This document shows, one piece after another, positions 44,342 to 52,680 of a DNA stretch of 64,000 bases (position 1 is its first letter; each line of letters starts with the position of its first letter). A model generated the notes under the pieces. It was not told the DNA's origin. It searched no databases and saw only the letters and a program-made list of their open reading frames with translations. Source of the stretch: Streptomyces sp. NBC_00078. GTDB lineage: Bacteria > Actinomycetota > Actinomycetes > Streptomycetales > Streptomycetaceae. Location of the stretch: the NCBI RefSeq assembly GCF_026343335.1, contig NZ_JAPELX010000001.1:2604001-2668000 (forward strand), in the 5' to 3' direction. The position numbers and the translations under genes are program-made.

Positions 44342-44414
44342 CCTGCTCCGCACTCCGGCACGGACCGGTTGAGGACCCGGACCCGCCCGCGGAGATCCTT
44401 CGGAAAAGTGAAGG

Positions 44415-45953
44415 TCAGCGCAGGTGAGAGGTGTCGTTGAAGAGTCGTACGCTCGCGTTGCCGTCCGCGTAGTAGGCCACCGCCGAGAGGGAGGCGGCCG
44501 AGAGCTCCATGCGGAACAGGGACTCGGGCGGGGCGCCCAGGGCGAGGCGTACGAACGTCTTGATCGGGGTGACGTGGGTGACGAGGAGGACCGTGCGGCC
44601 CGTGTACGCCGCCACCAGCTTGTCCCGTGCCACCGCGATCCGGGCCGCGGTGGCCGCGAAGCTCTCGCCGCCGCCGGTCGGCCGGGCCTCCGGGTCGTCC
44701 AGCCAGGCGTTCATGTCGTCGGGGTAGCGCTCGCGGACCTCGCCGAACGTGAGCCCCTCCCAGGCGCCGAAGTCCGTCTCGCGCAGCCCGTCGTCGACGC
44801 TCACCTCCAGGCCGAGACGTGCGGCGACGATGTTCGCGGTCTCGCGGGTACGGGCGAGGGGCGACGCGACGATCGCCTGAATCGTGCCTCGCCTGGCCAG
44901 CGCCGCCCCGACCCGCTCGGCCTGCTCCCGGCCGACGTCCGACAGGGACGGATCGGTACCGCCGCTCCCCGAGAACCGCTTCTGCGGAGTCAGCGGGGTC
45001 TCACCGTGCCGCAGGAGGACGAAGGTCGCGGGCGCCCCCATGTCGGCGGGGGCCCAGCCTGGACTGGCGACGGTGCGCGCGGCCCGGACGTCAGCCTCCG
45101 CCTTCGCCCCAGCACCGCCTATCTCCCCCCTGGCCTCCACCGCACCGCTGCGGTCGGAGGGGACGGCGGAAGAAGACGCGGAGGTCGCGGACGGGGCCGC
45201 GGACGGGCTCGCGGGGGGCGCGGAAGACGAAGCCGAGGCCGAGGCCGCGGACGGAGTTACGGGAACCGCCGAAGGCGAAGTGGTGGCCGCGGACGGAGAT
45301 CCGGGGGCCGCGGGAGAGGCGGGAGTGGCAGGAGCCGCCGCAGTGGAAGCGCTGGCTGCGGTAGAAGATGCCGGGGCCGCCGGAGCGGAGCCGGTGGGGG
45401 CAGGGCGCGCCTCCGCCAGCGCCGCGCGTGCTCTCGCCGCGCCCGCCGCCGCGTCGCCCGGCGGGCCGGACGGCTCCGGGGCCGCTAGGCGGGCGGCGCG
45501 TGCGTCCAGCTCTGCCGTGGACGCCGACGGCGACCACTGCTCGCCGCGCTTGCCCGCGTCCATCGCCTCGTTAGCGAGCCGGTCCGCGTGCTTGTTCCGC
45601 TCGCGCGGGATCCACTCGTACGTCACCTGCTCCGGCGGGAGGACGCGAGCCGCCTCGGTCGCCAGCGGCTTCATGTCGGGGTGCTTGATCTTCCAGCGGC
45701 CCGACATCTGCTCGACGACCAGCTTGGAGTCCATGCGGACGTGCACGGTGGCCGACGGGTCCAGGTCACGGGCGGCACGCAGCCCCGCCAGCAGGCCGCG
45801 GTACTCGGCGACGTTGTTCGTGGCGACGCCGATGTACTCGGCCGCCTCCACCAGCGTCTCCCCCGTCGCCGCGTCGATCACGACGGATCCGTAGCCCGCG
45901 GGCCCCGGGTTTCCCCGTGACCCGCCGTCCGCCTCGACGATGAACTCCCGCAC
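44415..45953 (-). CDS. Bifunctional RNase HI / histidine phosphatase with long Ala-Ser-Pro linker
   Basis: 512 residues. N-terminal RNase HI (residues 1-140: EADGGSRGNPGPAGYGS, NNVAEYRGLLAGL, VRMDSKLVVEQMSG, NKHADRLANEAMD) carries the catalytic acids. The C-terminal domain (about 310-512) is a phosphoglycerate-mutase-like phosphatase: VLLRHGETPLTPQKRFSG, ETDFGAWEGLTFGEV, VLLVTHVTPI. This is the architecture of M. tuberculosis Rv2228c, where the second domain acts as an acid or alpha-ribazole phosphatase. The linker, about 165 residues of Ala/Ser/Pro, is far longer than usual and low in complexity. GTG at 45953 with AAGGGG upstream. Confidence 0.93.
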   Translation of the reverse strand: MREFIVEADGGSRGNPGPAGYGSVVIDAATGETLVEAAEYIGVATNNVAEYRGLLAGLRAARDLDPSATVHVRMDSKLVVEQMSGRWKIKHPDMKPLATEAARVLPPEQVTYEWIPRERNKHADRLANEAMDAGKRGEQWSPSASTAELDARAARLAAPEPSGPPGDAAAGAARARAALAEARPAPTGSAPAAPASSTAASASTAAAPATPASPAAPGSPSAATTSPSAVPVTPSAASASASSSAPPASPSAAPSATSASSSAVPSDRSGAVEARGEIGGAGAKAEADVRAARTVASPGWAPADMGAPATFVLLRHGETPLTPQKRFSGSGGTDPSLSDVGREQAERVGAALARRGTIQAIVASPLARTRETANIVAARLGLEVSVDDGLRETDFGAWEGLTFGEVRERYPDDMNAWLDDPEARPTGGGESFAATAARIAVARDKLVAAYTGRTVLLVTHVTPIKTFVRLALGAPPESLFRMELSAASLSAVAYYADGNASVRLFNDTSHLR

Positions 45954-45968
45954 GGCACAAGCCCCTTA

Positions 45969-46016
45969 CAGTCGCCCTGGCAGTCGCCCCTGCAATCGCG
46001 GTGGCAATCGCCCTTT
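45969..46016. repeat. 12-bp imperfect tandem repeat, four copies
   Basis: Units CAGTCGCCCTGG, CAGTCGCCCCTG, CAATCGCGGTGG, CAATCGCCCTTT in the 79-bp spacer between the zinc-ribbon and RNase H genes. Same period as the repeat at 43576 but a different core. Confidence 0.7.
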
Positions 46017-46032
46017 CCAGTCCTGTCCTTGC

Positions 46033-46776
46033 TTACAGACCGGACTCGGCCGTGCGCACCAGGATGCGACGGCAGTTCTCGCAGCGCACCACGGTGTCGG
46101 GGGCGGCCGAGCGGATCTCGTTGATGTCGGTGATCGCCAGCTCCTGACGGCAGCCCTGGCAGGTGCGCTGGTACAGCTTGGCCGCGCCGATGCCGCCCTG
46201 CTGCTCGCGCAGCTTGTCGTAGAGCTTGAGCAGGTCCGCGGGGATGGTGCCCGCGATGACCTCGCGCTCCTTCGTCACCGTGGCCACCTCGCCGTCGATC
46301 TCCTCGAACGCGGCGCCGCGGCGTGCGCTCGCGTCGTCGATCTTCGACTGGACGGAGGAGACCCGCTCGGTGAGTTCGGCGACCCGCTCCTGCACGGACT
46401 CGATGCGCTCCATCACCTCCAGGACGACGTCCTCGAGGTCGCCCTGCCGCCTGGCGAGGGAGGCGATCTCGCGCTGGAGGTTCTCCAGGTCCTTCGGCGA
46501 GGTCACGGCACCGGAGTCCAGGCGCTGCTGGTCGCGGGCGGCGCGCTGGCGCACCTGGTCCACGTCCTGCTCGGCCTTGGTCTGCTCGCGGGCGGTGTCG
46601 CTCTCCTCGGTCTGGGCGGCCACGAGCAGGTCGCGCAGCTGGACGTGGTCCTTGGTCAGCGAGTCGATCTCGGCGTGCTCGGGCAGCGACTTCCGCCGGT
46701 GGGCGAGCTGCTGCAGCCGGACGTCGAGTGCCTGGACGTCGAGGAGTCGGATCTGGTCGGCGGGCGCGGCGTTCAG
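46033..46776 (-). CDS. Coiled-coil protein with C-terminal C4 zinc ribbon, CTG start
   Basis: 247 residues. Long heptad-rich coiled coil (about 5-175) followed by CQGCRQELAITDIN and CENCRRIL, a four-Cys zinc ribbon. Orthologue of M. tuberculosis Rv2229c by sequence type and by position between NIF3 and RNase H/phosphatase; its role is not settled (nucleic-acid binding proposed). The homologous N-terminus (NAAPADQIRLLDVQALDVRL) is only reached from a CTG at 46776, which overlaps the NIF3 stop (CTGA) and has GCAGGAG 7 nt upstream. An in-frame GTG at 46623 would discard 51 conserved residues. Confidence 0.88.
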   Translation of the reverse strand: MNAAPADQIRLLDVQALDVRLQQLAHRRKSLPEHAEIDSLTKDHVQLRDLLVAAQTEESDTAREQTKAEQDVDQVRQRAARDQQRLDSGAVTSPKDLENLQREIASLARRQGDLEDVVLEVMERIESVQERVAELTERVSSVQSKIDDASARRGAAFEEIDGEVATVTKEREVIAGTIPADLLKLYDKLREQQGGIGAAKLYQRTCQGCRQELAITDINEIRSAAPDTVVRCENCRRILVRTAESGL

Positions 46777-47624
46777 TTGGGGGCTCCTGCGGTTGCATCA
46801 GAGGAGGCCGCATGGGCCGTCCAGGGGTCGGTGACCGTCTTGGACACGTGGACCCTGAGGTCCCATCCGTGCCGGTCGGAAATCTCGTCGAGCTGGGTTG
46901 CGGCCAGCTCGCACCAGGGCCACTCGGTGGCCCAGTGCGCCGCGTCGAGCAGCGCGAGGGGGCTTTGGGCGGTGGCCTCGGAAGCCGGGTGGTGGCGCAG
47001 GTCCGCGGTGAGGAAGGCGTCCACTCCGGCCGCGCGGACCTGGTCGAAGAGGCTGTCGCCCGAGCCGCCGCTGACGGCGACGGTACGGACCGTCGCCTCG
47101 GGGTCGCCGGCCACCCGGATGCCCTGCGCGGTGGCGGGCAGCCGCTCGGCGGCACGGGCCGCGAACTCCTTCAGGGGCAGCGGGTGGTCCAGCTCGCAGA
47201 CGCGGCCGAGGCCCCGGCGTCCGGACGGGTCGGTGGCGTCCGGCACGAGAGGCCCTACGACGCGCAGGTCCAGCGCGCCGGCCAGCGCATCGCTGACGCC
47301 CGGGTCGGCCGTGTCCGCGTTCGTGTGGGCGACGTGCAGCGCGATGTCGTTCTTGATCAGGGTGTGCACGACGCGGCCCTTGAAGTGGTTCGCCGCGACC
47401 GTCGTCGTACCGCGAAGATAGAGCGGGTGGTGGGTGACGAGCAGGCCGGCGCCCAGCTTCACCGCCTCGTCGACGATCTCCTGGACCGGGTCGACGGCGA
47501 ACAGGACCCGGGTGACCTCCTGGTCGGGGTCGCCCACGACGGTGCCGACCGCGTCCCAGGACTCGGCCCGCTCGGCGGGCCACAGGTTCTCCAGCGCGGT
47601 GATTACTTCAGACAGACGGGGCAC
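46773..47624 (-). CDS. NIF3-like dinuclear metal-centre protein (YbgI family)
   Basis: 283 residues. NIF3 fold: VPRLSEVITALENLWPAERA, ESWDAVGTVVGDP, LLVTHHPLYLRG with the paired His ligands, IALHVAHTNADTADPGVSD, SGGSGDSLFDQVRAAGVDAF, TADLRHHPASEA. Orthologue of Rv2230c; proposed GTP cyclohydrolase-like or metallohydrolase function. The GTG at 47624 is chosen from homology; there is no strong ribosome binding site and TAGCCT ends 7 nt before it, suggesting a leaderless message. First gene of the NIF3 > zinc ribbon > RNase H operon. Confidence 0.92.
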   Translation of the reverse strand: MPRLSEVITALENLWPAERAESWDAVGTVVGDPDQEVTRVLFAVDPVQEIVDEAVKLGAGLLVTHHPLYLRGTTTVAANHFKGRVVHTLIKNDIALHVAHTNADTADPGVSDALAGALDLRVVGPLVPDATDPSGRRGLGRVCELDHPLPLKEFAARAAERLPATAQGIRVAGDPEATVRTVAVSGGSGDSLFDQVRAAGVDAFLTADLRHHPASEATAQSPLALLDAAHWATEWPWCELAATQLDEISDRHGWDLRVHVSKTVTDPWTAHAASSDATAGAPN

Positions 47625-47868
47625 GGGCAAAAGGCTACCTGCCTGATCTGTGCCGCTGAACCGATGTGCGGGTCCCGGCACCACGATCCCGGTCGCAACG
47701 AACGGGACGGTGCCCGCACCCGGCCGCGCCCCCGGCCCCCGTCAGCACACCGGCCCCCGTTTCCTCAGGCGAATCGTTCCTTGGCCACCCTTATGTGTGA
47801 AGCAGGAGGCTCGTGGTCCCACGTGTGTGCGTGCGAAAACTAGCTTCGTCGCCGGAGGTGACCAGACC

Positions 47869-49101
47869 ATGACGGCGTGTGCGATCGAGCCCGAGGCTGC
47901 CCCCGAGGACGGCGCCCCGCAATCGGGCTGCACCATCACCGCGGACGGCGCCTACGCCGCCCGGCTCGCCCAGGACGGCGGCTCCTGGTTCCCGGAGCGC
48001 TGGACGCTGGACGGCCCCGAGCCGTACGCCGTGCCGCTGCCCGGCAACCAGCCCGAGGAACCCGGCACCGAGGTGCAGCCGATGGGCGACGGGCGGGTGC
48101 TCATCCGCCGGCCGATGGACGGGCGGCATGTCTTCTCCCTGCTCTACCCGACCGGGCCCGGCACCGGCGAGGTGCTGATCGGCGCGGTCGAGTGCCCGGA
48201 CGAGGGCACCCGGCTGCGGCTGCTGCCTCCCGCGCCGGGCGGCGAGCAGGCGTACGCCCTCGCCGTGGGCCGGCACACCAGCACGGTGTGGCTGGTGGCG
48301 GGCGGCGCCTTCGGGCCCGAGCACGTGGCGGACGTCCCGGGGCGCTGCTCGGGCGGGGTGTGGCTGGATCGCACGGGACGGATGCTGGTGCTGGACCGTG
48401 AGATCGACGGCCGGACCAAGGCGGTGGTGGTCGACCTGGAGCGGGCCGGCGAGGTCTCGCCCCTTCTGCAGATCGCCGACGCCAGCGACGACCGGCTGTT
48501 GCTCGCCGACCCGGACAGCGGCCTGCTGCTGATCCGCTCGGACGCGCCGTCGCCGGGCGAGGAGCGGCTGGGCTGGGGGGTGCTGGGCAGCACGCTGCCG
48601 GTGCGTTTCCCGGAGTGCCTGCGCCTGCCCGGCTGTGCCGTCACGCCCTTCGCCATCCAGCCGGGGCAGGTGCTGATGCCGGAGAGCTGCGGGGTGGCGT
48701 TTCGGGCCGACGGGCCCGTCGGCAGCTGGGTGGGGCTGTGGCGGCCGGACCGGCGGCGGCTGCACCATCTCCCGGCGCCCGAGGGGTGGTTGGCGGGCGC
48801 CGGACTGTGGACCAGGGACGGGGTGCTCCAACTGCCGTACGCCACGGCCGAGATGCCGTGCGGCGTGGCGTGGATGGTGGCGCCCCCGGGGGAGACGGGG
48901 GAAACGGGGGGCGCAGGGGAATCGGGGGGCCCAGGGCCGGAGGATCCGGTCCGGGACGGTGCGGCTGCCCCGGCGGCGGACGGGAGTTCGTCTCCGTCGC
49001 CGGGCGCGCCGTCCGCGTCCGTGTCAGATCCTCCTGAGCCCGTCGCGCCGCGTCCCGTGCCGTTGCAGCAGGCACCCTTGGGACGTCTTGTAACGAAATA
49101 G
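47869..49101 (+). CDS. Hypothetical protein, beta-propeller-like, with Pro/Ser-rich tail
   Basis: 410 residues, cytoplasmic, no signal peptide. Repeated short strands with W/G/D turns (RVLIRRPMDGRHVFSLLYPT, TVWLVAGGAFGPEHVADVPG, GVWLDRTGRMLVLDREIDGR) suggest a beta-propeller, but I recognise no named family. The last 80 residues are Gly/Pro/Ser-rich. ATG at 47869 with GGAGGTGA upstream. Single gene, divergent from the NIF3 operon. Confidence 0.8.
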   Translation: MTACAIEPEAAPEDGAPQSGCTITADGAYAARLAQDGGSWFPERWTLDGPEPYAVPLPGNQPEEPGTEVQPMGDGRVLIRRPMDGRHVFSLLYPTGPGTGEVLIGAVECPDEGTRLRLLPPAPGGEQAYALAVGRHTSTVWLVAGGAFGPEHVADVPGRCSGGVWLDRTGRMLVLDREIDGRTKAVVVDLERAGEVSPLLQIADASDDRLLLADPDSGLLLIRSDAPSPGEERLGWGVLGSTLPVRFPECLRLPGCAVTPFAIQPGQVLMPESCGVAFRADGPVGSWVGLWRPDRRRLHHLPAPEGWLAGAGLWTRDGVLQLPYATAEMPCGVAWMVAPPGETGETGGAGESGGPGPEDPVRDGAAAPAADGSSSPSPGAPSASVSDPPEPVAPRPVPLQQAPLGRLVTK

Positions 49102-49197
49102 TGCCGATGGGCGCGCCCGTCTGGATTCGAACAGAGGCCAGCCGGTTAAACTCGCCCGGCTGTTAGAAAGATCATGTCAACGGGGTGAATCCTTCCG

Positions 49198-49350
49198 ATG
49201 AGCGACACACGCACCATGCAGCTGTCCGCCGAGACCCAGGAAGACGCCGGCCAAGGCCGGCACCGGGGTCCGGTCTCGGCCCAAGACGGTGACTCGGCCC
49301 CTCGCGGCCGGCACCGCAGGCCGGACGAGAACACCGAGGCGGCTGCCTGA
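49198..49350 (+). CDS. Small acidic/basic-patch protein, 50 residues
   Basis: MSDTRTMQLSAETQEDAGQG, then an Arg/His-Asp-rich half with RGRHRRPDE. Third codon positions are strongly G/C and GGGGTGA lies 9 nt before the ATG, supporting translation. No domain. Its leader (about 49125-49165) contains a small hairpin, CCAGCCGG / CCCGGCTG. A strong terminator follows 19 nt after the stop. Confidence 0.6.
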   Translation: MSDTRTMQLSAETQEDAGQGRHRGPVSAQDGDSAPRGRHRRPDENTEAAA

Positions 49351-49368
49351 CGGTTACACGGTTACGCA

Positions 49369-49406
49369 GGGAAGGGCCCCGCACATCGACGTGCGGGGCT
49401 CTTCCC
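49369..49406. terminator. Strong bidirectional terminator
   Basis: GGGAAGGGCCCCGCAC pairs with GTGCGGGGCTCTTCCC around ATCGAC, one mismatch, between the convergent 50-residue protein gene and the SDR gene. Serves both strands. Confidence 0.8.
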
Positions 49407-49409
49407 TCT

Positions 49410-50348
49410 CTATCCGCGCCCCAGTCCCAGCACCTCCGCCGCCGCGAACGTCTCCCCCGCAGGCCGCTCCGCGTAGTGCGGGGTGAGCAGGGCGTCGAGT
49501 TCGTCGTAGGTGAAGGTGTCCTGCTTGCTGTCGAACTTGGCCTGCACACTGGGCCGTTCGATGACCGCCACCATGCCGCCGTGTACGACGAGCAGCTGCC
49601 CGTTGACGCGGGCGGCGGCGGGTGAGGCCAGATACCCCACGAGCGGGGCGACGTGTTCGGGGGCGAGTGGGTCGAGCCCCTCCGCGGGCTGCTCGAAGCC
49701 GGCGAAGACGTCCTCGGTCATCCGGGTGCGGGCACGCGGGCAGATGGCGTTGGCCGTGACGCCGTACTTGGCGAGGGCGAGGGCCGTGGAGGTGGTCAGG
49801 CCGACGATTCCGCCTTTCGCCGCCGCGTAGTTGGGCTGTCCGGCCGAGCCCGCCAGGAACGCCTCCGACGAGGTGTTCACGATCCGCCCGAACACCGGCC
49901 CGCCCACCGCCTTGGACCGCTCACGCCAGTGCGCGGCCGCGAAGTGGGTCGTGTTGAAGTGGCCCTTGAGGTGGACGCGGATCACCGAGTCCCACTCTTC
50001 CTCGGTCATGGAGAAGACCATTCGGTCGCGCAGGATGCCCGCGTTGTTGACCAGGATGTCCAGCCTGCCGAACTCGGCGATCGCCGACTCGACCAGTTCG
50101 CGGGCCTGTGGGAAGTCGGCCACGTCCCCGGTGTGGGCGAGCGCCCTGCCGCCCGCCGCGCGGATCTCGGCGGCGACCTGTCCGGCGGGGCCGGCGGAGG
50201 CGTCCCCCGAGCCGTCCCGGCCCGGCTGCCCGAAGTCGTTGACGACGACGGCGGCGCCGAGCCGGGCGAGTTCGAGCGCCTCGGCACGGCCCAGGCCACG
50301 GCCGGCGCCGGTGACGATGGCCGACAGTCCCTCAAGTGGCAGTGACAT
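49410..50348 (-). CDS. Short-chain dehydrogenase/reductase
   Basis: 312 residues. Rossmann NAD(P) motif TGAGRGLGRAEALELARLGA, NNAGILRDRMVFSM, catalytic Ser (VNTSSEAF) with Tyr and Lys (QPNYAAAKGG). It resembles the (3R)-hydroxyacyl-CoA dehydrogenase part of multifunctional beta-oxidation enzymes. The ATG at 50348 is chosen because AAGG lies 6 nt upstream. Last gene of a MaoC > ADH > SDR operon, which together could hydrate an enoyl-CoA and oxidise the resulting hydroxyacyl-CoA. Confidence 0.92.
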   Translation of the reverse strand: MSLPLEGLSAIVTGAGRGLGRAEALELARLGAAVVVNDFGQPGRDGSGDASAGPAGQVAAEIRAAGGRALAHTGDVADFPQARELVESAIAEFGRLDILVNNAGILRDRMVFSMTEEEWDSVIRVHLKGHFNTTHFAAAHWRERSKAVGGPVFGRIVNTSSEAFLAGSAGQPNYAAAKGGIVGLTTSTALALAKYGVTANAICPRARTRMTEDVFAGFEQPAEGLDPLAPEHVAPLVGYLASPAAARVNGQLLVVHGGMVAVIERPSVQAKFDSKQDTFTYDELDALLTPHYAERPAGETFAAAEVLGLGRG

Positions 50349-50365
50349 ACGCATCCTTGGAGTCG

Positions 50366-51451
50366 TCAGATCTCGATGCACGTACGAAGCGCCGTGCCCG
50401 TCCGCATCTGGTCCAGTGCCTCGTTGATCTCGCTCAGCGGCACCCGGTGCGTGATCAGGCCCTCCAGGTCGATGCGGCCCGCGCGCCACAGGGCGATGGT
50501 GCGCTCGTAGGAGCGCAGGACGTCGCCGCCGCCGTACATCGAGGGCAGGATCCGCTTCTCGTCGAAGAACAGCTCGAACATGTTGAGCTGCAGGAAGTCG
50601 TCCATGGCGCCCGCGCCGACGACCACGAGCGTGCCGCCGCGCCGGGTGTTCTCGTACGCCGTCCGGGCGGTGGCCGACCTGCCGACGACCTCGAAGACGT
50701 AGTCGAAGCCCTCGCCGCCGGTGACCTGTTGCCTGGCGTCGGCCAGCTCGTCCGGCGAAACCGCCTTCGTGGCACCGAACCTGAGGGCGGACTCGCGGCG
50801 CGAGGCGACCGGGTCGACGGCGACGATCTCGGCGGCGCCCTTGAGCCGCGCGCCCTGGATCGCGGAGATGCCGACGCCGCCGCAGCCGATGACGGCGACC
50901 GACGAACCGGCCTCCACGTCGGCGGTGTTGAGGGCGGCGCCCAGGCCCGTGGTCACCCCGCAGCCGATCAGCGCGGCGATGTCGAAGGGCACGTCGTCCG
51001 GTATCGGCACCGCGCAGCCCGCGTCGACGACGACTTCCTCGGCGAAGGTGCCGGTGCCCGCGAAGCCGAACACATCGGCAGGGGCTCCGCCGGGACGCCT
51101 GAAGTTGGGGGTGCCCGCGTTCATGAACCCGGCCAGACACAGCTCCGTCTGCCCGCGCCGGCACGCCGGACAGGCACCGCAGGCCGGCAGCCAGCACACG
51201 ACCACCCGGTCGCCGGCCTTCACATTCCGTACGCCCTCCCCGACTTCGACAATCTCGCCCGCGCCCTCGTGCCCGGGCACGAACGGCGCCGGCTGCGGCA
51301 GCACCCCGCTCATCGCCGACAGGTCCGAGTGGCACAGCCCGGTGGCCCGCACCCGGATCCTCACCTTGCCGGGCCCGAAGCCCGTCGCCTCGACGTCGTC
51401 GAAGACCTCGAGCTTGTCCTGGCCGATCTCGTGCAGTACGGCTGCGCGCAT
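50366..51451 (-). CDS. Zinc-dependent alcohol dehydrogenase (MDR family)
   Basis: 361 residues. Catalytic zinc site Cys in TGLCHSDLS and His in VPGHEGAGEIVEVG; structural zinc lobe CGACPACRRGQTELC; Rossmann VAVIGCGGVGISAIQGARLKGA. Class III-like MDR dehydrogenase with NAD(P). ATG at 51451 with GAGGGGAG upstream. 17 bp upstream of the SDR gene. Substrate not readable, probably an alcohol or hydroxyacyl derivative of lipid breakdown. Confidence 0.92.
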   Translation of the reverse strand: MRAAVLHEIGQDKLEVFDDVEATGFGPGKVRIRVRATGLCHSDLSAMSGVLPQPAPFVPGHEGAGEIVEVGEGVRNVKAGDRVVVCWLPACGACPACRRGQTELCLAGFMNAGTPNFRRPGGAPADVFGFAGTGTFAEEVVVDAGCAVPIPDDVPFDIAALIGCGVTTGLGAALNTADVEAGSSVAVIGCGGVGISAIQGARLKGAAEIVAVDPVASRRESALRFGATKAVSPDELADARQQVTGGEGFDYVFEVVGRSATARTAYENTRRGGTLVVVGAGAMDDFLQLNMFELFFDEKRILPSMYGGGDVLRSYERTIALWRAGRIDLEGLITHRVPLSEINEALDQMRTGTALRTCIEI

Positions 51452-51466
51452 GGTGCGGGCTCCCCT

Positions 51467-51540
51467 CAACTGCCTGCCTGGTACCTGCTTCGACTGCCTG
51501 CTTCAACTGCCTGCTTCCGCGCTGTCTGCTCAACTGCCCG
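51467..51540. repeat. Degenerate CTTCAACTGCCTG repeats
   Basis: About five or six imperfect 11-15 bp copies (CTCAACTGCCTG, CTTCGACTGCCTG, CTTCAACTGCCTG, CTCAACTGCCCG) fill the ADH-MaoC spacer. Non-coding. Confidence 0.6.
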
Positions 51541-51545
51541 CTGGA

Positions 51546-52421
51546 TCACGGGTGTTCGACGATCGTGTCGGCGAGGACGGGTGCGTCGTCCCGCTCCGCC
51601 GCGCTCACGGCGACCCTGGTGGACTCCGAGGTGTGCCACATGCGGATGCGCAGCGTCTCCCCCGGATACACGACGCCCGCGAACCGGGTGGAGTACGAGC
51701 GCACCCGGGTCACGTCGCCGCCGAGCAGCGTGTCGACGACCGCCTTGAGCGTCATGCCGTAGGTGCACAGTCCGTGCAGGATGGGCCGTTCGAACCCGGC
51801 GACCTTGGCGAAGTCGGGGTCTGCGTGCAGCGGGTTCCAGTCGCCGGAGAGGCGGTAGAGCAGGGCCTGGTCCTCGCGAGTCGGGCGCTGGACGGTGCGG
51901 TCGGGGGCGCCGGTGAGCGGTTCGAGGCGCGTGGACGGGCCGCGGTCGCCGCCCCAGCCGCCCTCTCCGCGGACGAAGATCTGCGCGTCGCTGGTCCACA
52001 GCGGGCCGTCGGCGTCGGCGACCTCGGTGCGCATGACCAGGATGGCCGCCTTGCCCTTGTCGTACACGGCGGCGATGCGGCCGGTGGCGGTGGCCGTGCC
52101 CGCGACCGGGATCGGGCGGTGCAGGGTCAGTGACTGGCCGCCGTGCAGGACGCGGGCCAGGTCGACTTCGATGCCGGGCATGGACAGACTGCTGATCACG
52201 CCGGGCGAGCCGGAGCCCGCGACCGTGGCGAAGCTCGGCAGCACGTGCAGCCGGGACTCCAGGGTGTAGCGCAGTTCGTCGGGGTCGGTGGCGGGGCTGT
52301 CCTTGTCGGGATTCGCGGCCGCCCCGACGCCGAGGTGGTAGAGCTGGACGTCCTTGCGGTCCCAGGTGATCTCGCCGGAACGGGGCTCGGCGGCGAGGGC
52401 CTGCGCTGCGTCGATGGGCAT
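51546..52421 (-). CDS. MaoC-family dehydratase (double hot-dog enoyl-CoA hydratase)
   Basis: 291 residues, two hot-dog folds. The C-terminal half contains the hydratase-2 motif: YRLSGDWNPLHADPDFAKVA with catalytic Asp and His, then GFERPILHGLCTYG. (R)-specific hydration of enoyl-CoA, as in 17-beta-hydroxysteroid dehydrogenase type 4. ATG at 52421 with AGGAG upstream. First gene of the operon; a KstR-like palindrome lies about 85 bp upstream, suggesting control by a sterol or fatty-acid catabolism TetR repressor. Confidence 0.92.
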   Translation of the reverse strand: MPIDAAQALAAEPRSGEITWDRKDVQLYHLGVGAAANPDKDSPATDPDELRYTLESRLHVLPSFATVAGSGSPGVISSLSMPGIEVDLARVLHGGQSLTLHRPIPVAGTATATGRIAAVYDKGKAAILVMRTEVADADGPLWTSDAQIFVRGEGGWGGDRGPSTRLEPLTGAPDRTVQRPTREDQALLYRLSGDWNPLHADPDFAKVAGFERPILHGLCTYGMTLKAVVDTLLGGDVTRVRSYSTRFAGVVYPGETLRIRMWHTSESTRVAVSAAERDDAPVLADTIVEHP

Positions 52422-52505
52422 ACGGCTCCTGTACATGGGGCGGCATGAAGACCCCGGTGCGGCCGTCCGCACCGTCGGCCGCACCGAGGTCGCTACGGGC
52501 CGATC

Positions 52506-52519
52506 TAGAACGCGTTCCA
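52506..52519. promoter_or_regulatory. KstR-like palindrome upstream of the MaoC operon
   Basis: TAGAACGCGTTCCA matches the KstR-type consensus TNNAACNNGTTNNA, with a perfect GAACGCGTTC core. Lies in the 259-bp gap between the divergent MaoC and ABC genes. Confidence 0.5.
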
Positions 52520-52680
52520 GTCCGGCGCCCTCTGTATAGCCCAGCGCCCGTCAGTTGTGAAGGCTCCTGACGGAGTGTCAGCTTGGGGTGCCGCGGCAGT
52601 CGGGCCGTGACATTTGTCCTGCCGGAGTCCGTACAGGCGGATCTGCCGGACGGCCGCCCTTCCTCCGTAGCGTCGTCGTC

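Noticed and set aside
49105..49170. tRNA-like sequence on the minus strand (TTCGAATCC-type T arm next to a GC hairpin)
   Set aside because: No matching 5' acceptor strand or D arm within 80 nt; it is the leader of the small protein gene and the resemblance is probably chance.
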